A stretch of DNA of 64,000 nucleotides from Stenotrophomonas sp. SY1 (lineage in GTDB: Bacteria; Pseudomonadota; Gammaproteobacteria; Xanthomonadales; Xanthomonadaceae), in contig NZ_JAJOYR010000002.1 of assembly GCF_021202945.1 (NCBI RefSeq), positions 484,112 to 548,111 on the forward strand, in the 5' to 3' direction. The translations under genes and the position numbers were made by a program. The notes under the pieces are model-generated. The model was given only the letters and a program-made list of their open reading frames with translations. It ran no database searches and was not told where the DNA came from. Each line of letters begins with the position of its first letter. The first letter of the stretch is position 1. This document shows positions 27,506 through 36,558 of this stretch, piece by piece.

Positions 27506-30500
27506 TCATTGCGCGCACTCGGCATCGGGATCGCCCGCGTCGCAGGCGACCACCTGATGGGCCGGCAGACGGATGCCCGGCTTGACGATGCCGAAGGCGC
27601 GGTACTCCGCACTCAACGCACCCACATCCACATAGGCCATGCGCCGCATCGAACCGCTCTGCGCGCGGCTGCCGATGGCGACCACCGGCAGGTTGACCGA
27701 ACCATTGATCGCCACGGCACTGCCGTCGGCCTGCAACGCGTTGAAATAGGCCGGTGGCCTGCCGACGTAATCGACCACGGTGCCCCCTGCGGTGGTGATC
27801 AGGTAGATCGGTGCAGTGGCCGTACCGATACCACCGCTGGACCACCAGTTCGACTTGCTGGCAAGAACCGGCGTGGTCCCCCGCTGCAACAAGTCACCGC
27901 CATCGACCTTCAGATAGAACGCGCCGCTGCCGGCATCAACGCTGTAGGCACTGCCGTCTACCGCACCCAAGGTCAGCGTGCTGGCATTGGTCAGGCTGAA
28001 GCCATTGCCGGCGTAGAAGTTGCCCAGCAGTCCGACCCGGTTGGCGGCAAACCCATTGGCGCTGCCGAGCTGGGTGGCGCCACCGGAGCGGCCACTGAGC
28101 TGTGCGGCAACGATGCTGCTGCCCTGGCCCTGCGTGATCGCACCGGACGATTGCAGATGCACCGCATCGGCGGCCAATCGCCCATCCAGGCGCAGGTCAC
28201 CCCCGCGTACATCCAGCAGCGCCTTGCCGCCGGCCTGCACATTGCCGGTCAGCGCCAGGCTGCTGCCATTGACCAGTTGCAGGGCGCTGGCGCTGAAATC
28301 GCCCAGCGCGGCAATCCGGTTGTCACCGGACAGATTCACATTGCCGCCTGCCTGGCCACGCAGCACTGCCGTCGACAGCCTGCCAGCGGTCTGGTTGATG
28401 CCACCGCCGGCCTGCAAGTCGAGCACATCGCGGGCACTGATGTCGGCGCCCAGCGTCATCTCGCCGCTGGTCCCCAACACGACTTCGCGCCCGGCAAGTG
28501 CACCGCGCACCGCAAGCGGGCCACCATTGGCACGCAGGGTCAGTACGCCGTTGCCGGCATCGATCGCGCTCGCAGGCAGGGACAGGTTGCCACCTGCCAC
28601 CACCGTGATGTTGCCCGACCCACCGCCATTGGAAGCTGCCGCCTGCGGACTGCCAGAGCCAGCACCGTTGGACAGCGCAGCCACCTGCAGATCGTTGGCA
28701 TCGACCAGGGTGATGCCGTCGCCGCTGGCGCTCACGCTGCCACGGAAATCGTTGCCGTCGTTGTCCAGCGTGATCGGCCCCGCCGCGACGAAGCTGCTGC
28801 TGCCCTGCACCTGGCTGCTGCCGTCCTGGTCGATGCCCGCACCACTGACCACACTCAGGTCGCCGCCCACGCGGGTGGTGCCAGTCAGAACGCCCTGCCC
28901 CTCCAGCATGGCATTGCCGGCGATGACCGCGTTGCGCACACGCAGCGCGCCACCGGAGTGAGCCCGCAACGATGCGACGTCCACCTGACCAAGCTCCAGG
29001 CCGTCACCGGCCACGATCGCTACCTGCTGCCCACTCAGTGCCACGGCACCACCAAAGTGGTTGCCTGCGTTGTCCAGCACAATGTCGCCATTGCTGCGCA
29101 GGTCGGTGTTGCCGGCAACGTTGAGCGTGTCGTTCTGGCCGATATGCGCAGCGCTGGCCTGCAGGTTTCCGCCAACGGCCAGATTGCCCACCGACAGCGA
29201 ACCGTTTCCGGCGGCAAGCGCGGCATCCCCCCCGATCGCCCCGCCGGTCACGCTCAGGCCCTCACCGCTGGCGGAAAGACGGCCAGCAGCGACGTTGCTC
29301 AATGCGATATTGCCTGCGCTGGTCAGCGTGGCGGTACCGGCTGCGGTCAAGGTTCCGCTTTGCGTGATCGAGGCACCGGTGCCGGTGAGATTGCCGCCCG
29401 TGCGGATGTTGCTGAGCGCCAGCGCGCCATTGCCCGCATCCAGCGAAGCATCGCGGGCGAGGTCTGCGCCAACCACCTCCAGGCCGGTGCCGGCATTGGC
29501 GACCAGGTTGCCACCGCCCACATTGCTCAGCGCGATGTTTCCTGCACTGGTCAGCGTGGCGGTACCGGCTGCGGCAAGCGCGCCGGTTTGCCTGATCGAC
29601 GTACCGGTGCCGGTCAGGTTGCCGCCCGCCCGCACGTTGGCGAGCGTCAACGCCCCATTACCCGCATCCAGCACCACATCGCGGCCAACATTGGCTCCAC
29701 CGACACTCAGGCCGCTGCCGGCACGCGCGACAAGGCCACCACCGCCAACATTGCTCAAAGCGATGTTGCCTGCGCTGGTCAAGGTGGCGACGCCGTTTGC
29801 AGCGAGCGTTCCCGTCTGCGCGATCGAGCTGCCGGTACCGGTCAGATTGCCGCCCGTGCGGATGTTGTTGAGCGTCAACGCGCCACTGCCCGCGTTCAGC
29901 GATGCGTCGCTGGCGAGATACGTGCCATTCACGTCCAGACCGGTGCCGGCATTGGCGACAAGGCTGCCACCGCCGACATAGCTCAGCGCGATGGTGCCTG
30001 CGCTGGTCAACGTGGCGACGCCGTTTGCAGTGAGCGTTCCGGTTTGCGTGATTGATGCGCCGGTTCCGGTCACATCCCCACCAACGACAACGTTGTTGAG
30101 CGTCAACGCGCCACTGCCCGCGTCCAGCGATGCGTCGCCGGCGAGATACGCGACATCCACGTCCAGACCGGCTCCGGCATTGGCGACAAGGCTGCCACCG
30201 CCGACATTGCTCAGCGCGATGGTGCCTGCGCTGGTCAACGTGGCGACACCGGTTGCAGTGAGCGTTCCCATCTGCGTGATCGAGCTACCGCTGCCGGTCA
30301 GATCACCACCCGCGCCGACGTTGTTGAGCGTCAACGCGCCAGTGCCCGCATCCAGCGACGCGTCGCCGGTGAGATTCATGCCATTCACGTCCAGACCGGT
30401 GCCGGCACTGGCGATGAGGCTGCCACCACCGACATTGCGCAGCGCGATGGTGCCTGCGCTGGTCAGCGTGGCGACGCCGGCCGCGGCCAAGGTTCCGGTT

Positions 30501-33500
30501 TGGGTGATCGAGGTTCCGCTGCCGGTCAGATCGGCGCCTGCGTCCACGTCGCTGAGCGTCAACGCACCCAGGCCGGCATGCAGTGAAGCGCTCTGACCGA
30601 TATCCGCACCAATGACGCTCAAGCCGTTGCCCGCATTGGCGACCAGGTCGCCGGCAACAATGCCGTTCAGCGCGATGCTCCCTGGGCTGGTCAGCGTTGC
30701 CGTGTCGGTGACGTCCAGTGTGCCGGTCTGCGTGATCAACGCGCCGGTGGCTATCAGGTCGGCACCCACGTGCACATTGCTCAGCACCAGAGCGCCGCTG
30801 CCCGCGTCAAGCGTTGCAAGGCCGTCAATGCCCGCGTTGGCCACGCTCAAACCGCTGTTGCCGGTGGCAAGGAGACTGCCGGCGGTCACGTCGTCCAGCT
30901 GCAAAGCGCTGCCTGCGGCGATCTTGACCGCGCCACCGGTCAGGCTGACCGCCCCGCCAAAATAGTTGCCGATATTGGCAAGCGTGATGTCGCTCGAACC
31001 TGCGTCCACGTCGCTGGTACCGCTTACCAGCAGGTTGCCGCCGGTCTGGGTGATCGGCCCGCTCTGGCTGTGCAGGGACAATCGCGAAGCCGTCACATCG
31101 CTGGCGATGGAGATACCATCGCGCGCCTCCAACGCCACCTGTGCGCCGGTCAGGGCATTGCCGATGCTCAGGCTGCCGCCCAACGAACGCAGGGCCAGAT
31201 TTGCAGTGCCGGTGTTGATCACGGGCTGCACCTGGAGCACGCCTCCGGCGACCAATGTCACCGCCGCGTTGGCACCGCTGGCCAGACTTGCAACCAGCAT
31301 GTTGCCGGCGGCCCGGATCGCCACGGCATCCCCCTGCAACTGCAGTGCACCGTCGAAGGTGTTGGCTGTGTTCTGCAGCGTGATGTTGCCCGCTGCGTTC
31401 AACGTGCTGCCGCCGACGACGTGCACAGCGCCGGTCTGAGTGATCGTGCCATCGCTGGTTGCATGCAGGTTACCGCCCACCTGCACGTTGTTCAGGTCGA
31501 TGGCACCGCCGCGAAGCGTGCTGTTGCCGGTGCTATCCGCATTGGCCAGATTGAGTTGGCCAACCGCCGTGGCATCCAGGCTGTCGGCCTGCACACTCAC
31601 CATATCCAACCCGGTGCTGGCGTTGATGGTCACATCCGCACCATCCAGCGTGACCGAACCGTCAAAGCGGTTGCCGGCATTGCCCAGGGTGATGTCGCTT
31701 TCGGACGTGAAGCTGGCTGCGCCACCCACCTCGAACGCGGCGCCCTGGGTCAAACCGCCGACGGCTTTCAATGACAGACCACCGCTGGTGGCGATACCAC
31801 CGGCCAGGTTGAGAATCTGCGTGTTGATTTTCAGCGAGGCCAGGGGATCCACCGCACCGATATCATCGCCCACCGTGACAGTCGTGGCCTGCAGGTCCAG
31901 CGCATGTCCGCCGTTGATGGCTCCGTCGAACTGCAATATCCGGCCACTCACCTTCACGTCGGAAGACAACGTCACCGGACCAGCAAACCTCGCCGATACC
32001 GCCACATCGACATCCGCGCCCAGTGTGGTCACACCGCCGGTGACATCCAACAGGCCCACATCAACCTTTCCAAGGAATGCCGTGCCCGCGCTGCCACCAG
32101 CATCCAACTGCCACGGGCCGGTGACCGTGTTGCCAAACACGACGTGGCCGGCGCTGCTGAAGACCTTGCTGGGGCTTGCCAGGGACACTGCATCGTTGAA
32201 ACGCACATCGTTGACGGCCCTGATCGTCCCGCCAAAATGCGTGGTTCCACCGCCACCGATACTCAGGGACCCAAGGGAAATGGTTTTGCCGACGTCAGCC
32301 CCGAACACCGTGCTGCCGGCGGCCCTGGTGGTCAGTGCATGTTGCCCATTCACCTCGCCATGGAAGCTGATGTTGCCTCTGCTGGTATCGGGGCTTGTGC
32401 TGGTAAGCGTGGTATCGCCCGTCAACACCACCGCGCTGCCGTAAACCTGCTCATTGACCGTGGTCACGCTGTTGCCCAAGGCGACCACGCCTGCGCCCGT
32501 GGTGGTGAGCGAGTCCAGCACCTGTATCCCACCCACCGCACCTGAGAACCGCGTCGTTCCGGAGCTGTCGGTAATCAGCGCGAACGGGCCGTTGACCGTA
32601 CTGCCAAAGTCGAGGCTGCCGCCGATGAGACTGCTCAACGTGACGTTGCCTTCCAGCTTCACGGCATTGTCGTAGCGCTGCGTGCCCATCGTGCTCACGT
32701 CGTGGTACAGGAACGTGGTGCCGCCCCCCACGCTGCTCAGCGAGGACAGCGCGCTGCTTCCACCAATCGCCCCTTCAAAGCGCGTCTCGCCCGAGGTACT
32801 GGTGGTCAGCACATAATTGCCGTTGATCGTGTTGCCGAAGCGAAGCCTGCCGCCGCCGGTGCTGGCCAATGTGGCCCCGCCGGTGAGGGAGACCGCGTTC
32901 TGGTAGTCCTGCTGCCCGGATGTTGTGACATTGCCGCCGATGGAGATGCTGTCGGCCGAAACCGACAGGCTGTCCAGCGCCGTGGTCCCGGAAAACACGG
33001 CGTTGCCGTCGGACTGGATAACCAGGTCATGACCACTGCCGCTGAGATTGCGCCTGAACTCGATGCTGCCGTTGTTGGCGCTGCTCAGGGTGAGATCGTT
33101 GCCGAGCTGCACATCGCCATCGTAGGTCTGCCAACCGTCCGTAGCGATGCTGTTGTTCAACGTGATGCTGCTGGCACGTGCCGTCAGCGATTCGGCCGTG
33201 ACGTTACCCAGGCTCAGCGGTGTCGAAGAGCTGATGTCTACGACGCCACCGGCCAGTTGCACCTTGCCACCAAAGCTGTTGCCCGCGTTGTTCAGAGTGA
33301 TTCTGAAGGGGTCAACGTCGATGGCGGTCTGACCACCAACGCTCAGCGCCTGGCTCTGCACCAGCGCCGCCGTACTCTTCAGTATCAGATCGCCGGTGAC
33401 TGTGCCGCCGATGCTTGCGATCCGGTTGTCGGTACCCGGCAGTACGGCGTCGCCGCCGATGTTGAGCACAAGGTCGCCGGCCTCCAGACGGCTGTCCGTG

Positions 33501-34486
33501 TCCTGGCTGAGCGCATGGCTGCTGCTCAGGCTCACGTCGCCCGCAGTGATCGTCCCGGTTGCCGCCAGGGCGCCACCGCTGCCATTGGCAATCAAGTAGC
33601 TGGCACCGATGCTTCCGCCCATGTTGATGGCAGTCGCAGCCAGGCCCTGGGTTGTCGATGCCTGCAATGAAATCAGGGAGGCATCCAGCGTGCCGACGTT
33701 GTTTACCGCCGAGCTGCCACCCACGAGATTATCGGTCGGCACGTTCAGGACGACGACCACTCCGAAGCCCGGCTCGTAGGTGACCTTGGCTTCCGAGGCG
33801 GCAGCCAGGGTGATGCTGCCGCCTCTGCCAGGGTTGGCGCCGTTACCGTCGGTGCCCTTGATGACACCCAGGTTGGTGACTGCAGAGCCAAGCAACACCG
33901 CAGGGCCGCCGCTGGTCTTGATCGTCCCCTGGTTGATCACTGCCGCCGCACCGCCATTGCCGCGCTTGAATGTGTACTCGTTGCCGGCATCTTGATCCAG
34001 GGCCAGCGAGCTGGCGACCAACCCGGCCACGTTGACCTGCGCCAGGTTGCCAAACACGATGCCGTTCGGGTTGATGACGAATACCTGCCCGTTCCCGTTC
34101 AGATTGCCGTTGATCAGGCTCGGGGTCGCGGAGGTCACCACGTTCAGCACCACCGACGCGGCACTGGGTGCATCGAATTTGACCGTCGAACCATTGCCGA
34201 TGCTGAAATCAGCCCAGTTGACCCGTGCCTTGTTGCCGGTCTGGGTGATCGTCATCGTGTTGCCATTGACCAATTGCGTCGCATCGCCCGAGCTGAAGCC
34301 CGTGGGCAACCCCTGGGCCTGTGCGGCGCCGGCCCAACCCAGCGCCACCGCCAGCGGCAGCAACCGCAAGGCAGCCGGTGCCAACAGCGTGCGCTTTGCG
34401 CTGCAACGCTTGCCGGCGGCAAGTTCGGAGGCAACCTGGACCTGGCCCGTGGCCACGTTGAACACCAGACGATAGATACGATTCAT
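27506..34486 (-). CDS. Two-partner secretion exoprotein, filamentous haemagglutinin type (TpsA)
   Basis: A 2326-residue adhesin-like protein. It opens with an extended signal peptide (MNRIYRLVFNVATGQ) and a cleavage site near 57-58 (AAQA-QG). The TPS/haemagglutination domain follows, with NGIVFGNLAQVNVAGLVASS and an INPNGI motif. The rest is beta-helix repeats: units of about 65 residues around 500-800, then an exact 76-residue repeat around 1270-1750. The C-terminus ends in two cysteines nine residues apart (C2315, C2324), the only ones I see after the signal peptide. There is no VENN motif or toxin tail. The start lies ten bases past the tpsB stop. Confidence 0.9.
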   Translation of the reverse strand: MNRIYRLVFNVATGQVQVASELAAGKRCSAKRTLLAPAALRLLPLAVALGWAGAAQAQGLPTGFSSGDATQLVNGNTMTITQTGNKARVNWADFSIGNGSTVKFDAPSAASVVLNVVTSATPSLINGNLNGNGQVFVINPNGIVFGNLAQVNVAGLVASSLALDQDAGNEYTFKRGNGGAAAVINQGTIKTSGGPAVLLGSAVTNLGVIKGTDGNGANPGRGGSITLAAASEAKVTYEPGFGVVVVLNVPTDNLVGGSSAVNNVGTLDASLISLQASTTQGLAATAINMGGSIGASYLIANGSGGALAATGTITAGDVSLSSSHALSQDTDSRLEAGDLVLNIGGDAVLPGTDNRIASIGGTVTGDLILKSTAALVQSQALSVGGQTAIDVDPFRITLNNAGNSFGGKVQLAGGVVDISSSTPLSLGNVTAESLTARASSITLNNSIATDGWQTYDGDVQLGNDLTLSSANNGSIEFRRNLSGSGHDLVIQSDGNAVFSGTTALDSLSVSADSISIGGNVTTSGQQDYQNAVSLTGGATLASTGGGRLRFGNTINGNYVLTTSTSGETRFEGAIGGSSALSSLSSVGGGTTFLYHDVSTMGTQRYDNAVKLEGNVTLSSLIGGSLDFGSTVNGPFALITDSSGTTRFSGAVGGIQVLDSLTTTGAGVVALGNSVTTVNEQVYGSAVVLTGDTTLTSTSPDTSRGNISFHGEVNGQHALTTRAAGSTVFGADVGKTISLGSLSIGGGGTTHFGGTIRAVNDVRFNDAVSLASPSKVFSSAGHVVFGNTVTGPWQLDAGGSAGTAFLGKVDVGLLDVTGGVTTLGADVDVAVSARFAGPVTLSSDVKVSGRILQFDGAINGGHALDLQATTVTVGDDIGAVDPLASLKINTQILNLAGGIATSGGLSLKAVGGLTQGAAFEVGGAASFTSESDITLGNAGNRFDGSVTLDGADVTINASTGLDMVSVQADSLDATAVGQLNLANADSTGNSTLRGGAIDLNNVQVGGNLHATSDGTITQTGAVHVVGGSTLNAAGNITLQNTANTFDGALQLQGDAVAIRAAGNMLVASLASGANAAVTLVAGGVLQVQPVINTGTANLALRSLGGSLSIGNALTGAQVALEARDGISIASDVTASRLSLHSQSGPITQTGGNLLVSGTSDVDAGSSDITLANIGNYFGGAVSLTGGAVKIAAGSALQLDDVTAGSLLATGNSGLSVANAGIDGLATLDAGSGALVLSNVHVGADLIATGALITQTGTLDVTDTATLTSPGSIALNGIVAGDLVANAGNGLSVIGADIGQSASLHAGLGALTLSDVDAGADLTGSGTSITQTGTLAAAGVATLTSAGTIALRNVGGGSLIASAGTGLDVNGMNLTGDASLDAGTGALTLNNVGAGGDLTGSGSSITQMGTLTATGVATLTSAGTIALSNVGGGSLVANAGAGLDVDVAYLAGDASLDAGSGALTLNNVVVGGDVTGTGASITQTGTLTANGVATLTSAGTIALSYVGGGSLVANAGTGLDVNGTYLASDASLNAGSGALTLNNIRTGGNLTGTGSSIAQTGTLAANGVATLTSAGNIALSNVGGGGLVARAGSGLSVGGANVGRDVVLDAGNGALTLANVRAGGNLTGTGTSIRQTGALAAAGTATLTSAGNIALSNVGGGNLVANAGTGLEVVGADLARDASLDAGNGALALSNIRTGGNLTGTGASITQSGTLTAAGTATLTSAGNIALSNVAAGRLSASGEGLSVTGGAIGGDAALAAGNGSLSVGNLAVGGNLQASAAHIGQNDTLNVAGNTDLRSNGDIVLDNAGNHFGGAVALSGQQVAIVAGDGLELGQVDVASLRAHSGGALRVRNAVIAGNAMLEGQGVLTGTTRVGGDLSVVSGAGIDQDGSSQVQGSSSFVAAGPITLDNDGNDFRGSVSASGDGITLVDANDLQVAALSNGAGSGSPQAAASNGGGSGNITVVAGGNLSLPASAIDAGNGVLTLRANGGPLAVRGALAGREVVLGTSGEMTLGADISARDVLDLQAGGGINQTAGRLSTAVLRGQAGGNVNLSGDNRIAALGDFSASALQLVNGSSLALTGNVQAGGKALLDVRGGDLRLDGRLAADAVHLQSSGAITQGQGSSIVAAQLSGRSGGATQLGSANGFAANRVGLLGNFYAGNGFSLTNASTLTLGAVDGSAYSVDAGSGAFYLKVDGGDLLQRGTTPVLASKSNWWSSGGIGTATAPIYLITTAGGTVVDYVGRPPAYFNALQADGSAVAINGSVNLPVVAIGSRAQSGSMRRMAYVDVGALSAEYRAFGIVKPGIRLPAHQVVACDAGDPDAECAQ
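29307..30902 (-). repeat. 228-bp tandem repeat array inside tpsA
   Basis: An anchor triplet in the same sequence context recurs at 29307, 29535, 29763, 29991, 30219, 30447 and 30675, exactly 228 bases apart each time. Units are diverged but clearly homologous and encode 76 residues, for example TLTSAGTIALSNVGGGSLVA. Spacing without a single indel points to selection on beta-helix register. Confidence 0.9.
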
Positions 34487-34496
34487 GCGGTGATCC

Positions 34497-36161
34497 TCAG
34501 AAGGTCATGCCCAAGCGTGCGTAAAGGCGAGCGTTGCGGCCATCGGACGGCTCGGCGGAACTGGTTGGCACCGCGCCTGCCAGGCGCAGTTCCAGGTTGT
34601 AGAAACGCGGCAGCCGGAAAGTCATGCCGGCACCGGCACTGGCCAGCTCCCACGGACCCGCCGGGCCATAGATGTTGGACACCTTGCCGTGGTCGGCGAA
34701 CACATCCAGGGTCAGCACTTCACGCCAGGCCAGGCCTTGGAACGGCGATGCCTTGTCGGCAAAGCCCGGCGCATCAACCTGGTACTCCAGGCCCACGAAG
34801 TAGCCACGGTCGCCCAGGCTCTCGCCCTGCCCGTAACCGCGCACGCTGTCATGGCCACCGAGCTGGAACTGCTCCATCGCCGGCAATGCGTTGTTGGTCC
34901 ACTGGCCGTTGAACTTGAACAGCAGGCGTTGAGTGCGGGTGAGGTACTGCATGCGCATCAGCCCCAGGCGCGCCAGGGTGAACTGGCTGTCGCGATTGGG
35001 GTTGACCACATCCAGCGGCGCCGAGCCGTCATGCAACGAGCGACGCACGCTGAGCTGGGCCAGATTGACCCCGCGCCAGCCGGCGTCGTTGTGGCGCATG
35101 CCCAGGCCCAGCTCGGCCACGTCGTAACGGTGGTCGGACAGCTTCATGCCCATTGCTTCGAAGCGCGAGGTTTCGTGGATGTAGCGCAGCGAACTGGTCA
35201 GCTGCAGCATCTGCGTGTTGACGAACTTCCAGTCCGCACCGGCATAGCGCTGCGCGGCCGGGCCACGCAGATCCAGCAACGCCAGCGGGCCACTGTTGAT
35301 TTCCAGTTCGCTCTGGTTGGCACCGGCCAGCACCGACAGACCGGTAACGCCGCGAATGGGTAGGCTGTAGGACACCGCGCCATTGCGGCTGGCGGAGGGA
35401 TCGAACTGCCAGATGCCGCTGATGGCGAACATGTCGCCACGGCCCAGCGGATTGCCCCAGGTCAAGCCGGCCTGGGCGCGGCCACGGCCACTGGTCTCGG
35501 TGCCGTAACTGTCCACACTGAGATTGACCGCCCACGGACGCCCGCTCTCGCTGGCCACCAGCACCAGATCGGTTTCGCCTTCGTTCTCGCCCGGCTGCAA
35601 CACCGAGGACACCGACACGCCTGGCAGATCACGCGCGTACAGCAATGCGCTGTCGATATCGGCCTTGCGCAACGGACGCCCCTGCAGGCGCTGTGCAGCA
35701 TCGCCGACGGTGCGGCTGTCGTAACGCTGGTTGCCCTGCACGATCACTTTGCCGATGCGGCCTTCCATGACGCGGATTTCGACGATCTTGTCCGCACCCA
35801 GGTTCTGCGGTGGCAGGTACGCCACGCTGACCAGGAAGCCGGCGCGGCGATACTCCTCGGTGATGGCATCGGCTACCGCCTGCAACTGCGCGAAATCCAG
35901 CCACGCCGAGGACGCGCCTGCGGCCAGTTTGGCGAACTGCGCATCGGCCACGGCCTGCACCGTCTGCGGGGTGATGCCCTGCTCGGCATGCGCACCGACT
36001 TCGGTCACCCGCAGTCCGCGCACTTCCACTCTTACGTTTGCATCACGCTCGCTCATGCTCGGCACGGCGGTAGCGGTCACACCCGCGCTGTCCTGCGCCA
36101 ATGCGGCGGGCGCAGCAAGCGCTGCCACCAGCGCGAGCGCTGTGTTCCTGATCAACAACAT
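34497..36161 (-). CDS. Two-partner secretion transporter, FhaC/ShlB family (TpsB)
   Basis: A 554-residue outer-membrane Omp85-type transporter. A signal peptide ends near ALAAPAALAQ. Two POTRA domains follow (about 40-190: VRVEVRGLRVTEVGA..., IVEIRVMEGRIGKVIVQGNQRYDSRTV), then a 16-strand barrel with LNPGRGD-like PLGRGDMFAISG and VRGYGQGESLGDRG, the conserved VRGY tip motif of loop L6. It exports the tpsA product encoded immediately downstream. The ATG at 36161 has GAGGGGG a few bases upstream; the longer open frame is rejected. Confidence 0.93.
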   Translation of the reverse strand: MLLIRNTALALVAALAAPAALAQDSAGVTATAVPSMSERDANVRVEVRGLRVTEVGAHAEQGITPQTVQAVADAQFAKLAAGASSAWLDFAQLQAVADAITEEYRRAGFLVSVAYLPPQNLGADKIVEIRVMEGRIGKVIVQGNQRYDSRTVGDAAQRLQGRPLRKADIDSALLYARDLPGVSVSSVLQPGENEGETDLVLVASESGRPWAVNLSVDSYGTETSGRGRAQAGLTWGNPLGRGDMFAISGIWQFDPSASRNGAVSYSLPIRGVTGLSVLAGANQSELEINSGPLALLDLRGPAAQRYAGADWKFVNTQMLQLTSSLRYIHETSRFEAMGMKLSDHRYDVAELGLGMRHNDAGWRGVNLAQLSVRRSLHDGSAPLDVVNPNRDSQFTLARLGLMRMQYLTRTQRLLFKFNGQWTNNALPAMEQFQLGGHDSVRGYGQGESLGDRGYFVGLEYQVDAPGFADKASPFQGLAWREVLTLDVFADHGKVSNIYGPAGPWELASAGAGMTFRLPRFYNLELRLAGAVPTSSAEPSDGRNARLYARLGMTF

Positions 36162-36273
36162 ATGTCCCCCTCGGAAACGGCAGCCTGCGATTTCCCTGTA
36201 GTCGATGCCCGCCGACATGGCTGGCCGATCGACCCACATCGCACAACACCCCTTGGCCGCACGTCGCGCATCA

Positions 36274-36558
36274 TCATCTGATTACCCCCCACCACGCCAG
36301 TAGCCCAAGACACAGACCCACCGCCAGCCCCACGGCCAGCCACCGGCCCCATGAGGGCGACGCCGACGCGGCCGGCGTGGTACCGACGCTTGCCGACGGC
36401 TGCATTGCATTAGGTTGGGTCTGTGCGTTGTGCACCGAACCGGCATGCAGGATGCGGCGGCGACGCGCGCGATACTCGGCACGGTCCAGCTGCCCGCGCT
36501 GCAGCGCATCGCCAAGGCTGCGCAGGCTGTGATTTGCGTGGCGTTCCCACTCGCTCAT
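36274..36558 (-). CDS. Small membrane protein with SHOCT-like N-terminus
   Basis: A 94-residue protein. Residues 1-40 (EWERHANHSLRSLGDALQRGQLDRAEYRARRRRIL) form a charged helical pair like the SHOCT motif. A flexible linker follows, then one C-terminal membrane helix (WLAVGLAVGLCLGLLAWWGV). It overlaps the kinase stop (ATGA at 36555-36558), so it is co-translated with the kinase. The N-terminus loosely resembles the first 60 residues of that kinase. Function unknown. Confidence 0.75.
   Translation of the reverse strand: MSEWERHANHSLRSLGDALQRGQLDRAEYRARRRRILHAGSVHNAQTQPNAMQPSASVGTTPAASASPSWGRWLAVGLAVGLCLGLLAWWGVIR

Noticed and set aside
27509..30055. Long plus-strand open frame (848 codons) opposite tpsA
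   Set aside because: It is the antisense of the repetitive, high-GC tpsA gene. It has no family-like sequence, no ribosome site and low-complexity composition, while tpsA has clear TPS features.
27506..34486. tpsA as a CdiA contact-dependent inhibition toxin
   Set aside because: There is no VENN motif, no variable toxin C-terminus and no small immunity gene after it; tssA follows at once. An adhesin with a cysteine-paired end fits better.
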